Of a stretch of 64,000 nucleotides of DNA, positions 46,737 through 57,884 are shown piece after piece. Below the pieces are notes generated by a model. The model was not told the origin of the DNA, made no database searches, and saw only the letters and a list, made by a program, of their open reading frames with translations. Both the position numbers and the translations under genes were made by a program. The first letter of the stretch is position 1. Each line of letters opens with the position of its first letter. Origin of the DNA: Hofstenia miamia (Eukaryota > Xenacoelomorpha > Acoela); the NCBI GenBank assembly GCA_004352715.1, contig SCFE01000025.1:1830710-1894709 (forward strand). The letters are read 5' to 3'.

Positions 46737-47061
46737 TGAAAATAATGAAAGCGTCAGTTAGTCAAAAAAAAAATATCTCTTTTTTGACACATGTTGTTTC
46801 TTGGTTGCATATTACAAATAAATCTGAAATAACACTAATTGATTTAATTACAATATTTTTAATCAACTTCTTTTCGATCTTAATCTCTTCTTGCGACGTT
46901 TGCAGCTTATTTATGATTTTATTTGGATGATGCTACAGTAAGCAATTGGTAAATGTTTTTAGAATGCTTGTGTCTACAATTGTTTTTTGTCGATGTAAAT
47001 GCACACTTTTAATTTTTTCTACATTTTTTGTAATTTTTTCTACGCTAATCTCATTCTTTAA

Positions 47062-47275
47062 CACTAGAAAGCCTGAGCGATCAAATTTGACCGCTTTGCA
47101 CATCTTAAATTCATTTGTAGTGCCTTATATAATGAAAATTTAAATAGAAAAACAGCTTATTTTGTTCTTCTCGTACTTTTCTTTCATTTGCTTTTGTTTT
47201 CGTTAGTTTTACTTAAATGGGTCAATTGTGACAACTGTATGAATTTAAGATATAGAATCTTCAGACTTTCTAGTG
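47062..47275. mobile_element. piggyBac-type MITE with CACTAGAAAG ends
   Basis: TTAA duplications lie at 47058-47061 and 47276-47279. The terminal inverted repeats CACTAGAAAGCCTGA and TCAGACTTTCTAGTG match at 14 of 15. An internal GATCAAATTTGACCGC near the left end and GGGTCAATTGTGAC near the right are subterminal repeats of the kind seen in piggyBac-like elements. 214 bp, non-coding. Confidence 0.9.
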
Positions 47276-47367
47276 TTAAGTTGTTCCAAATATTCAAGGC
47301 TGCTCGATGAAAATAGTAATAATAAAAAAATAGTAATAATAAATGATAATAAAAAATAGAAATAGAA

Positions 47368-47605
47368 AGGCTGTGGAAGTTAAAGAAGGTTGAAGTTGTC
47401 CCGGTAGTTGTAGGAGCAGTGAGTAAGAAGCATAAGAGATACTTGGAGGAGTTGGGAGTACCAAAGTGGGGAGGAGCAGTAGCAAAGAAGACAGCATTGT
47501 TAGGAACAGCTAGAGTCCTGAGGAAAGCTCTCAGACTCCCTGGGAACTAGTGAGTTCCCCCAACTGAGAGGGATACCAGCATGAAGCTGTGAGAAGTAAG
47601 AATAA
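47368..47605 (+). mobile_element. 5'-truncated non-LTR retrotransposon, 3' terminus
   Basis: The plus frame from 47368 to the TAG at 47548 reads RLWKLKKVEVVPVVVGAVSK, then KHKRYLEELGVP, then KKTALLGTARVLRKALRLPG. The (V)xVVPVVVGA(L)...L-x-x-LG...KTALLGTARxLRK(x)L pattern is, from memory, the C terminus of RT polyproteins of R2/CRE-like or related LINEs. A short 3' UTR ends in an AATAATAATAAAA tail, and (AATA)n-like repeats also precede the fragment. No upstream RT remains, which is typical 5' truncation. Confidence 0.75.
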
Positions 47606-48197
47606 TAATAAAATTGCTAAATAGATGAAATTTAAAAGATTGAGTAAAGACAATAAATATTGGAGTTTTCTTAAAGTGCTTTCAAAGTCTTATTTTTCAA
47701 TTCATTTATGCTTCTATATATTTTTATGGTGCTAAGTGGTTCAGTTGCGTGATTTGTAGATATCCAGAACACTGTTAAAAACCGAAAATAATTTTAGGGT
47801 ATGATAGTAACTTATTCGGCTTGTAAATTCTGGTGTGAAGAGGACGGGAATTCAGGGAAAATAATTGTACAATTAATATCATTATTTTTTCAATATACGG
47901 AAAGTTTAGCATTCAAAGAGTTTGAAATGCAGCACTGGTTGTCCATAAGGTTAATATCTTTATACAAATTAGCGATGTCATTTATCCAGACAAGCTCTTT
48001 TCTCTACAGGTATTCATTTGCATTGTGTTTTCAGCAAATTGTGAATGACCCGGGTAACATGAAGAGTTGATAACACCTTTTCAACTTTGAAAAGCATACA
48101 AAAGAATGATGATTATGAAAAAGCTCTTTTAATCAAAATTACATGCAATGCTTCTACAGTATGAATTTAAATATTCGAAATCATTAAATAATATTAA

Positions 48198-48745
48198 CCT
48201 TAAAAGCCTAGGGATTTTTAAAAATTTTTTATTATCCTATTAAAAAATTTTAAATGCTTATTGCACAAAAATTGTTAATTCTATGCTCAATCTGAAAGCA
48301 CCACATGATAGAAGACAGCCTCCTCTTTTTTCACTCTAAATCCTCCAGCTGGCCTTGTTCCATCGAGGCCCCTGCGCACAGAGGCTTCACTCAACGGCAC
48401 GCCTCAATGGGTTTGGAATATATTTGCACATATTAAGAAACAGTCAAAGTTCTTTGTTGCTTCCAGGGGCTCAAAACCTTGTAATTACATTAACACTAAC
48501 TATGGAGAGAATTTAAATCTTTTCCAAAAACTAGAAAATATCTAAGAAAACTTCTTAATCTATTGAAAAATCTCTACCACAGCAATGAGCTTTAATAAAA
48601 ATCTTTAGCATTGCATTAATATATGTTCCCCAATAGACTTACCCATGCCCCAAGATGTTCAAATTTGAGATAGGCTTGGAGAAAATTCTTTGTAAATTTT
48701 GAAAAACGGTTTGTCTTTTAAAACGGACGCTAGGCTGCTTAAGGT
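48198..48745 (-). mobile_element. piggyBac-type (TTAA) MITE, best copy (C)
   Basis: TTAA occurs at 48194-48197 and 48746-48749. Terminal repeats are CCTTAAAAGCCTAGGG (left) and, reversed, CCTTAAGCAGCCTAGCG (right), matching with one small indel. The interior has a GC-richer block (48300-48420, GGCCCCTGCGCACAGAGGC and ACGCCTCAATGGGTTTGG). Copies or relatives lie at 1532-1893 and about 16533-17035. 548 bp, non-coding; strand assigned relative to copy A. Confidence 0.8.
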
Positions 48746-48749
48746 TAAA

Positions 48750-49520
48750 TAAATTTTAACAAAATCTAAGTAAACTTCGAAAATATTCGTTGTTGGTAAA
48801 GGAATGAAAAACTTTGCAATTCACATTTATTTTATTCTGAGATATGAATAATATTGTATAAGAATCAGATTTTTATTGAATTATTATTTTAGTTGATTGT
48901 AGCTTTGTTTGTTTTTACATAAGGTATTTGAGAGTTAACCCAATATGTCATATTAAGGACTTTTCCAAAACCAAGACATAGCCATGAAATTATATTTAAA
49001 AATGTCAGAGTATGCAATAAAAAAATCTTTAATTAAATATTTTTGATAGTTCTAAAACATTACACAATCAATTTAGTTATAATCAATTTTAAATTCGGAA
49101 TAATTTTTGTTAAAATAATTTTAAATAATTTCTATTGTACAAAATTGAGTCATAAATGAAATGATTTATGATTTTTTATTTAAGTTTTTTAAATGTCTTA
49201 TTGTTGACAAAAACACAGCTCATAGTAATATCATGACATGTATATTGAAAATAAAAGCGACAAGAGCGTATGCAAATTTCTTTATAAGAAACTTTTGATA
49301 AACATCGTTGAATATAAGCGACATAATTGGCCTAATTTTTTACCGAATTAACATTGATGTTCTCATGTACAATCAGGTCGATAGAGTGAAGGAGAAATTT
49401 CTTCCTAACCAAATCTCCCTGACCTTTACCAATTACGATCGAACTGATTGGATTTGCTATGTTTCTTTTCACTCCAGCTTTCAAAATCAACCATGCTTTG
49501 ATTAATTTAGATCGACATAG
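48750..49520. other. AT-rich, nothing recognised
   Basis: No motif-bearing translation or repeat structure seen. Confidence 0.45.
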
Positions 49521-49523
49521 AAT

Positions 49524-49994
49524 CAGAGATGAGCATATGCCGGGCTGGATTTGGTTCTAGCCAGGGTTTTGGCAAAGATATTGAAAAATCGGCTAAAATT
49601 AATGTAATCTTACTATTGCGCAACAGTTCACGTAATCGCAAATCAGGCCAAGCAGAGCTGAGCATGGATCCGATGGATTACAATTTTGGAATGGGTCGTG
49701 TGGGTCACTATCACATGACGATTACTACTAATATAACGATATTGATTTTTGCTCGCAGAAATATTATTGCACAGAACAGTGCCATGCATCTCAAAACATG
49801 TGAGTCTCGTTGCACTGTAGCAAAGACATAGTAACAACTTTATTTAAATAAAAGTTTCATTGCATGATTTTCAAAGTGAAATGTAGTTACGAGCTAGGTG
49901 TCACATGAAACTATGGGTCAGTCAATACTAATAAGGCATGGGCGGATAATCCCATGGGTCATGGGTCACATCATGTGACTGATGCACAGCTCTG
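49524..49994. repeat. Possible hAT-type MITE with CAGAGATGAGCAT ends
   Basis: CAGAGATGAGCATATGCC at the left and, reversed from the right end, CAGAGCTGTGCATCAGTC agree at most positions. GGGTCATGGGTCACATCATG units lie near the right end and GGGTCGTGTGGGTCAC units internally. The flanking 8-mers do not match, so boundaries are uncertain. The 100-codon frame inside (49529-49831) has no known motif. Confidence 0.4.
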
Positions 49995-49999
49995 AACCC

Positions 50000-50733
50000 A
50001 AGTGCAGTGAATGCTACATAATTTATACACAATAAGCTGAAAAACAAATTATACATTTTGAAATGGTATATTTGGACTAAATACTCTTGAAAATTGAATT
50101 TGACCTAAAGCATCCTATTGTATCCATAAGGGTAGAATTGATTTGTTCCACATTCTCAAACAAATTTTTTCAACCCTAAGAGGAAATTTGCTAACCCTGG
50201 TATTTTGAAACATCTTTGGGTAAGTGTGTTTCCCTGTTATGTTGAAAATTTGCAATAAATGACATTTTTATGTTTGAAGCACAAAAATTATCAACTTTTT
50301 TTCTGTGGAAAATCCTATCTTGCAAAAAATTTGAATTTCCTCACATTGCTAATGTTCAGATAATAAATCGAATACCTGCAACAACGAGCCCATGCAAGTT
50401 TCATCCAGTTCCACCGAGCGGAAAGAAGAGACGATTTTTTACCTAATGGTGTTTTCAGGTTTATTGTTTATTGAGTTACAAAAGGCAGGGCCTTTTTTAA
50501 TATTAAAGAATGGCCCGCGAGAGCTTAAAAAATTTCAAGAATACACTTCAAATTTTAAGATATTCTTAGGTTGCATCCCCCACTCCAATTAACATTAAAT
50601 TTAAACTGTTGAAATTTAGTTGACCAAGTAATTATGTGTTGAGATTCATTACAATGAGGAAACTTATTATAAATAGCTGTTTTTAAATATATTTTAATGG
50701 TAAAAGTGTGTTTTATAAATTTTAATGTTTTAG
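50000..50733. other. No gene recognised
   Basis: AT-rich. The frame at 50392-50592 has no recognisable domain. Confidence 0.4.
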
Positions 50734-50979
50734 AACCAGGTCCAGCGCCATGGGAATGTCCTCTATAAAAAACAGTTGTAGCACTAAACCAGACAAACTC
50801 ATGCGGCGTCGTGCGCACAATCCACCGTCTTGGGTTGAAAGTGTTCAGGAGTCTGATATTGCAAATTTGACTCTTAAATGCTACACAAAAGATGATGGTA
50901 CATTACTTATTAGGAACTGCTTACGACCAATGAGAAGCTTTACTTATAATCAGCCTTAGTAATGGCTACATACGATAAG
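50734..50979 (+). other. Candidate exon (acceptor, open frame, donor)
   Basis: A T-rich TTTTAATGTTTTAG ends at 50733, an ATG at 50750 opens 70 codons (MGMSSIKNSCSTKPDKLMRR ... HNPPSWVESVQESDIANLTL ... LRPMRSFTYNQP), and AAG|GTAAGAAA follows at 50979-50980. The frame stops at 50957 (TAG), just before a second ATG (MATYDK) that runs into the donor. It could be a 5' exon with an upstream ORF, or a mispredicted terminal exon. Composition is markedly less AT-rich than its flanks. No family recognised. Confidence 0.4.
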
Positions 50980-50989
50980 GTAAGAAATC

Positions 50990-53320
50990 TATTTATTGTA
51001 TTTAAGTCAATGTACATAAAATACATTTCTTATTGCAATTTGAATTGAGGTGAGCCGATTGTATTGGAGTCAATAATTTACAGGCAATCAGTAATTTGAA
51101 GCCATTTAAAAAATTAAAGTAGTATAAAATCACAAACTTTTAAAAATAGCGTTGCTGAATATAACTAAAGCGAGAATGGTGACAAATTAAAATTCTGTCA
51201 TGATTTTATGTATGTTTATGCATATTAAAAAATATAAATCTTCACTGCTACAAATCATTGCATTGATATATTTTACAGATTTGTTAAGAATTTTGCTGTT
51301 GGGATTTGTGAGGCACATTTTTAATCATGTAGTGTAATGTGAAGACTTATGGTGTGGATTTGTAGACAATATTATATTATAATCCGTGATTATTATGATT
51401 AATATAACAGCTAATTTCAATATACATAATTAATTACTTTTGTCACAAAACTTTCCAAACTTTTTTTTAAAGGCAGCTGAATTATTTGCATTCCAAATTT
51501 CAATCAAATTCCAAAAATTGGGTTTAAGTTGGGTTTGAAAATCTCATACAGATTTCAACTATGAACTGTTAAATATCTCAAAACAATATTTATAATCATA
51601 TCAATCGTTTTTCTGGTTATATTTCTTTGTGGGCAAAGAATTCGAAAATCTAAAATATGGGATTCAAAAATACATGCAAATGAGAAGGGTAATGAATACA
51701 TTTGCTATGCTTCCACATTTATAGTAACTCTATGAAGCTAGCATTTTTGCTGATCTGATTTAGTTGAAGCTCTTGCTAAGATATGAAATGTTTGGTTATT
51801 ACTCCAGTTTTGTTCAGAAAAAAGAACTTATCAAGTATAATTAAATAAAAAAGATAAATAATAATTAAAACAATAGAATTCTCTTCCATCCAAGTAAGAT
51901 TTGAATTTTTGTAATAAAGATACTAATAACGCTGTCCAATAGCTAAAGCAAAAAAACAATGTCAAGTCTGCTCTTTTGTAAAAGTGGTCAAATTCAGGCT
52001 TTATGCCTAAAACTAAAATAATTGATTGTTTAACAAGTTCATAAAAAGTATTTTAAATCAGTTATTTTGCTCTAATGATGTTGCAAGTCCGCATTCCTAT
52101 TAATAACTGATGAGATTTTAATTTTTAGTTACACTAATTGAAGCACTGAGCTTACTCATTTGTTAATAAATTTGAAAATAAAATGCATAATAAATGATCA
52201 CATTTCTTCCATCAATGATACATTTGAAAACTTTGGGATGCTGGATAAAATATTCCCACACAACATGGTGTGTTTTGTACACAACAAAGTTAAAATTCCT
52301 ACACAATGGCAAACCTGGATTTGGGTCTAAAAATGTTATCATCCCACAGCAAGCCCACTTAAGATTGCATATTTAATTACTAATATAGTTTGGAAATGTT
52401 TCCTTTGGGATTCATCAAATATTCAAAGTTGCAATTTTTCTACGCGATTATTTCGCTTACAAACCAATCTTGTCGCAAAGTCTTAATTGGACCATGTGTT
52501 AATTTACCAAACAATTCATAAATTAAAGGCCTACGGTTTCAGTACTGATTCCAGGAAATTTATATTACACGAGAACAGGGAGTACTCTTTAAGTATTTGC
52601 ACCGTTGGGAAATATTTAAAATAACATTTACGATCAAAGATCACATTTAACTATATGAAAGAAAATGGGAAAATAAAAATTGGAGTTGGCCAACCAAGAA
52701 AAATCACATTTAAATTACAAAATAGCTCAATCAATTCCAAAAGCCAAGATTAATTAATGAAGAAAATACTATTTTTGAAATCCTAATAAGTGCTTAACAA
52801 CTTATTTGTATATTGATTTTATGTGTAAAGGATTTTAGAAATATAAAATAATTAATATTAATAATTTACATCCTATGTTTCAAATGCGATAATTATTGAA
52901 TAGAAACAAAATTACTACTAACAGCAAAGTCAATGAGATCATCAACATAATTGGAAGTATATGTACCTGGTAGTATTTTTGCTGAATGTATAATGTGATA
53001 TGAACAATTACTACGCTAATTGATTACGTTTACCAGTTTATCATAAGGTAAACCGACAAGTATTGCATTATGGTAAACCGAGGAGTACTTTATGTCGCAT
53101 GTGTAAAAGCTTTTCACTGTGCATTAATGTTTATGATGATTTATAACTTTGCTACGATTTTATTCAATAAAAGCTTAATATTTGTAAGCCTTTTATACTT
53201 CATAAGGAAGCAAACAAAAAATACTTATATGTCATTTTGACCTATTTTGCATTTCTAGTGTTAACAGTTTTTATTGAACAGATCACAGCGCGTGAATCTA
53301 AATAATATATATTCAAATTT
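50990..53320. other. AT-rich, no gene recognised
   Basis: If 50734-50979 is an exon, this could be its intron. No splice partner or repeat was identified. Confidence 0.4.
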
Positions 53321-53325
53321 CATCG

Positions 53326-53760
53326 AGACAAATTAGAGGAGTGCCCCAAGGTTCTGTTTTGGGTCCGATACTTTTCAGTGTATATGTCAATGATGTATTC
53401 AAGAATTTATCAGAATGTGATCTAATACAATATGCTGATGATATATGCATGATTAATAGAAACGCTAAAGAGTCATTACAAAAGAACATATTGAACTAAC
53501 TACTTCCGACAGAACACATTAACAGTGAATCCGAAGAAGACAAGTTTATTATTTTCCTCCCAAGTGAGTTTATAGAAATTGCAGGAAATATTAAATTGAA
53601 AGTTAGTGAAAATAGTCCACCAATTAGGCAGTCAAGCGAGATCGAATACTTGAGTGTTAAAATGGATAAGGAGTTCACCTATAGAAGCTTCATCAAAAGG
53701 AAAATACGAATAATGGCAGCTGGAGGTCAATGCCTATAACAAAAAAGTAACGCCATGATT
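53326..53760 (+). pseudogene. Non-LTR retrotransposon reverse-transcriptase fragment
   Basis: The plus frame reads RQIRGVPQGSVLGPILFSVY then VNDVFKNLSECDLIQYADDI. GVPQGSVLGP is RT motif B and YADD (53431-53442) the catalytic motif. Further on, in broken frames, NTLTVNPKKTS and a Y-L-x-V-K-x-D-K-E-F-T-Y-R stretch match the next RT blocks. Sequence upstream of 53326 is not recognisable. It is a dead internal fragment of a CR1/jockey-type LINE. Confidence 0.85.
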
Positions 53761-54132
53761 GAGGCATAATTACTAAGTCAATATGTTTATGCATCCATAA
53801 GTACATATGAACAGAAAACAATAAATGAGCTGTTTTACTGGTGTATTAGTACATGTATGGTGTTGATAAACTCAATACTGGTGAAATAATACATAAGTTA
53901 CCAATACTATTTCCAAGGAATGTCACCAAATACTCAAAACTATAATACCTCTATAAATACATCAACAATTAAATATAATATAACAGCATATTTAAAAATT
54001 ACATTGAACGTAATAGTAGGTCAAAAATAAGTTCTGTAACATTAGATAAACAAATAAAGCTATTGAAGGCGTATTTAACTCTATACATATATTATATATT
54101 AGCCAACTCGCAGAGGCCTAAAATTTAGTATA

Positions 54133-54138
<6 letters not shown>

Positions 54139-54169
<31 letters not shown>
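54139..54169. repeat. (TA)n microsatellite
   Basis: Uninterrupted TA dinucleotides. Confidence 0.95.
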
Positions 54170-54172
<3 letters not shown>

Positions 54173-54739
54173 CAATGAATTTCTAATAGGAAGTATTTAA
54201 CACATTTAGTAATTTTTGAAATTTGTTAGACAATATAAAATAATTGCATGCGAAGTTTGCTTTTTGATTAAGGAATAATTATAGTAAAAAGATTCGATTT
54301 AATGTATTTGAGATGCAACAAAACATGAACCAGGAATTACCATTTATCTGAACTATAAAATCAATTAAATTTAACCAAAGCAAATAATTACGCTCCATTA
54401 ATTATTAAGAGAAGAATTGGATGGCATCTATGCTGAAATCGTCTTACCAATCGGTTGGAAAGACAAAGGGTTTGTTACTTTTCTTTGCATGGGAAACTGA
54501 GCAGTTAAGTAGCAAAAGATGATTCATTAATCTCTAGAAAATAAATAACTGAGGACACATTTTATTAACAAGTGTATTAAAAGTGTATTAGAAAGGTCGT
54601 AAATCATAACAAGTAATACGAATTCACAATTATACTTTTATCATTAATTTATTGTATTGTATTTTGAAACTAAAGATCTAAGATATGTACAAATACAAAA
54701 AATCATTTCTTGTAAACTATTTGAGCGTCTCTCAAATTT

Positions 54740-55215
54740 TGGTTGGGGACGAATTGGGATTTAGTTCGCTGGAGTCTTGTGATCTCTATTTTCCCCAATC
54801 TCGTGTTTAATAAATCCTAAAAAATGTTCCGGCGTTTGGGTACTAAATAATTAAGACGGAGAGTTGGATCTTTCATTTGTTGCCATAATTTAGCACATTG
54901 ATCTTGGTAGTGTTCTCTTTGTGATTTTAGGTTAACCCGGTTAGGTGTAGTTTCATAAGTTCATCTGGACATATAATTTTGATTGCACGTTTTTGGAATT
55001 TTTTAATTTCCTTACTATTTTGAGAACTAAGCTGTGGGTGCCATAATGGACAAGGTTATTCAAGAATTAACCTGATTAGGGAGCAGAATACTTTGGTCCA
55101 CTTTTTGATGCTTCCGCAATATCTATGGAACACTTGTAAATAAAATAAGTCTTTTGGAGGCTTTCTTAATAATTTGGTTGGTGTTAGCACCCCAATTTAA
55201 ACTATCTTGTAGAAT
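54740..55215 (-). pseudogene. Non-LTR retrotransposon RT C-terminal fragment
   Basis: Minus translation from about 55205: LNWGANTNQIIKKASKRLIL, then in another frame KVFCSLIRLILE...CPLWHPQLSSQNSKEIKKFQ, then KRAIKIICP and an LTGL segment. This is the usual order at the end of CR1/jockey RT proteins (W-x-x-H/N-I-x-x-I-x-x-K-A-x-x-R-L; S-L-I-x-x-x-L-E-Y-x-x-P-V-W-H-P; Q-K-R-A-x-R-I-I). Several frameshifts and stops. Opposite strand to the 53.3 kb fragment, so a separate insertion. Confidence 0.75.
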
Positions 55216-55275
55216 GACAGAAAGCAATGATACGTCTACTTTCCTCGAGAAAGTACCTGGATTGCAGTAATACTG

Positions 55276-56400
55276 GAAAAAAAGAATTTGGCCACCCATG
55301 ATTTGTCAAAAATATTTCTAAAAAATGGACGCCAAGAATGTCATAGTTATTTTTTAATTAGATTTGAGGCTGCAAAAAGAGGAATTCATCAATGTTAAGA
55401 CATAATTATCATTGTTTTTTTTAAATCGCAAGGAGAAATGCTACAATGCCTGTAGTTAGCAAATCTTTTCTTTGAAAAATGTATTCGGCCATTTCAGACC
55501 AAATCAGAGAATCTGTAAAAAAATTTCATTGCTTGGGCATTTTTCAGTCTACTTATATTGAAAATGTCTAATAACAGTCTTTCTTTGCCATATATGATGC
55601 CTGGTTACGTACTTCTAGCCATCGGAGAGTTGATTATCTGCAAAGATTTGCAAGGGATGAGTCAACTTAATATAGCCCGACTTGTAGAGTGACCTCGAAG
55701 TAGTGTCGCGAATATCATCAGACGTTTAAATTCTGAAAACATCATTGCCCCAAGCCAAAGTCCGGAAGACCAAGGAAGACCTCCAAAACCTCCTAATCAG
55801 CTCTTATGTGACTTTCAAAGCAAAATCCCAGGAAGACTTCAGAGGAATTTTGCAAGGAATGGGCTGAAGATCCCCTTTTGACAGCAAAAACTGTGCGAAA
55901 TATCTTTAAGAAGTACTCAATTGGGACTTTCGTGGCACCCAGAAATCTATTCTTAACCTCAAAGCAAAGATTGCCCCGGGTGAGGTGGGCCAATTTAAGG
56001 AGAGACAATTCATCTGAACATTGGTTTAGTGTTATATTTTCAGATAAGTTAAGATTTTAGCTGTACTCATCAAAAAGAATATTGATAAGGAAACCAACTG
56101 GGCAGAAGTTATGGGGTGCAATATGGAAGTGTGGCTTTCGCAAGATTGTTCACATCAATGGTACTCTTCTATGCTCTTAATATGCTCGGATTCTAGAAAA
56201 AGAACTTTTGACACTCCTTACAAGTGATCAATATATCAGCAGGATGGTGCTCCATGTCATACTTCAAAAGAAATGAAAAATTTCCTGCACAATAATGGGG
56301 TTGCTATCATTGCTGACTGGCCTGGCCAATCTCCAGACCTTAACATTATCGAAAATATGTAGAAAGAGTTCAAACAACGAATTGGAGTTTCAGGAAGTTG
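55276..56400 (+). pseudogene. Tc1-like transposon relic with DD35E-type spacing
   Basis: The probable left terminus is CAGTAATACTGG...GAATTTGGCCACCC (55276 on). Coding remnants in order: a helix-turn-helix (SQLNIARLVE...SSVANIIRRL, about 55660-55730); GRPPKPP linker; TAKTVRNIFKKYSIGTFVAP (55878 on); RWANLRRD...HWFSVIFSDKLRF with the first catalytic Asp; QQDGAPCHTSKEMKNFLHNN with the second Asp (56243); and ADWPGQSPDLNIIENM with the final Glu. I count 35 residues between second Asp and Glu. Frameshifts and internal stops (for example after ENM) kill it, and no right terminus was found. Confidence 0.85.
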
Positions 56401-57370
56401 TAGCTACTGCAAGTGCTGATAATTCAAACGAAAAAATTTGCTTCGAAAATAATTCGAATGTAGTTAGCGGTTAGCCATAGTCTTGACTTTGAATGGATTC
56501 CTAGTAGTTCGGATTATCGAAAACTCATTTGCAGGAGAATATTTACTTCAATGAATTTGTTTGCTTTCTCTGATATGATCAATCAAATGAAATTTTTTTG
56601 AACACAAAATTTGCAATTTGTGTTACCCAAAATAGGACAGAATGAACATTATTGCAAATCCGAGGATATTCATATTGACAAAGTCAGAGCAAATAAAATT
56701 TTATCATTATTTTAAACTCACCTTATATAATGTGAAAAAATTAGCTGGTTGTTGGGGACTGAGCTCAGAAGATCTCCTTCCTAGATCTGCCACTGTTTGC
56801 AAAGGTTTTATTATTGAAATCAAATTTGATAAGTGCGATTTAAAAAACTCAACTTTTATATTTTGCAATTTAGTTTAGGTAATAAAATCATTTGAACTAT
56901 AATGTACTGTTCTGGCATTGGAGACATTGATTGAGCGGTTTTTATTACTAAAATCTCAATGTGATAATATACTAGCATTTCTGTGGAACATGACGCTTTG
57001 ATAAATCGTATTTAATAAAATTTAATTGGAGAATGCCGCTTAATAAGAAATCAATCAACATTTTCAAGAAATAAATATTGAAAGAGGGTAAAGGCTTTTA
57101 CTTGCTATCTTGAAAATCAATTCACGATAAAATATATGAAACAGTAATAGCAGTATATATATATATATATATATAAACTTGATCTCAAAAGCATGCCTTT
57201 CTCAGAAATTAAAATTTCATACACTGAAATATACTACATGAAGGTGGATTTGCTTATGTTTTTACGCTTGGAATTTTTCTTTGGTATTCTTTAAGCATAT
57301 TTTGTAATTTTTTCACATTGAGGACCCTAAGCTTTTGTAAATTTGCTAAAAACCTATTTTAGGAATAGCC
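56401..57370. other. No gene recognised; (TA)n at about 57153-57174
   Basis: The frame at 56642-56878 has no recognisable motif. Confidence 0.45.
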
Positions 57371-57371
57371 A

Positions 57372-57372
<1 letters not shown>

Positions 57373-57407
<35 letters not shown>
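57373..57407. repeat. (TA)n microsatellite abutting Penelope copy 2
   Basis: Pure TA run ending a few bases before the hammerhead-like motif, the same relation as at 6967-7031. Confidence 0.9.
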
Positions 57408-57410
<3 letters not shown>

Positions 57411-57412
<2 letters not shown>

Positions 57413-57444
57413 ACGAGTTTCGATTTCTACTAAATCATCTTCAG
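57411..57444 (-). ncRNA. Hammerhead-ribozyme-like motif, Penelope copy 2
   Basis: Read on minus: CTGAAGA (core CUGANGA), an unpaired T, a perfect 5-bp stem GATTT-AGTAG-AAATC, then GAAAC, then ACTCGT followed by TA. Compared with copy 1 at 7031-7063, the stem II sequence differs but pairing is kept. Stem III (ACTCGT) is no longer a perfect palindrome. Confidence 0.55.
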
Positions 57445-57479
57445 ATACATATTTTGTCTTAATTAATAAATGTATAATT

Positions 57480-57690
57480 AACTTCAGTTAACATTACAAA
57501 ATGAATTCTCTAAAACAAATTTCTGACCTTAGGTCTCCCGAAAAATGTTCATTCAAACTTATTAATAAATGTCGAATATAAGAATATTTGCATTCTTCAC
57601 AATAATATTTATATATAATATATATTTTTGGTTAGCATCTTTGTTCAAGAAAATATCTTGTGTCTTTAGAGAGCACAATTTTGGTCTTAT
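57480..57690 (-). pseudogene. Penelope-like retroelement relic, GIY-YIG endonuclease part, copy 2
   Basis: Minus translation reads KIVLSKDTRYFLEQRC, a stop, then IYKYYCEECKYSYIRHLLI and SLNEHFSGDLRSEICF. This parallels copy 1 (NCEECNISYIGETKRHF...INEHLSGHQMSEI): the Cys pair, the SYI segment and [IL]NEHxSGxxxSEI are shared, while the Gly of YIG is Arg here. It is truncated upstream near another (TA)n (57699-57729). Confidence 0.55.
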
Positions 57691-57695
57691 CACTG

Positions 57696-57738
<43 letters not shown>

Positions 57739-57884
57739 GTTTTCATCATTATTGTCAGTCAATGTCCACTAGTCCAATCTTCATAATTTAAGGAATTTTC
57801 ATCAGTGATGCCTCACATAATGAAGAAGAAACTGTGTTTTTCATCTCTAGCAAATAAAGAATTGAAAGTTCCTAAGAACGTTGG

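Noticed and set aside
49516-50002. Target-site duplications for the CAGAGATGAGCAT element
   Set aside because: The 8-mers CATAGAAT and AACCCAAG do not match, so no insertion boundary can be claimed.
53496-53678. 60-codon minus frame
   Set aside because: Antisense of the LINE reverse-transcriptase fragment.
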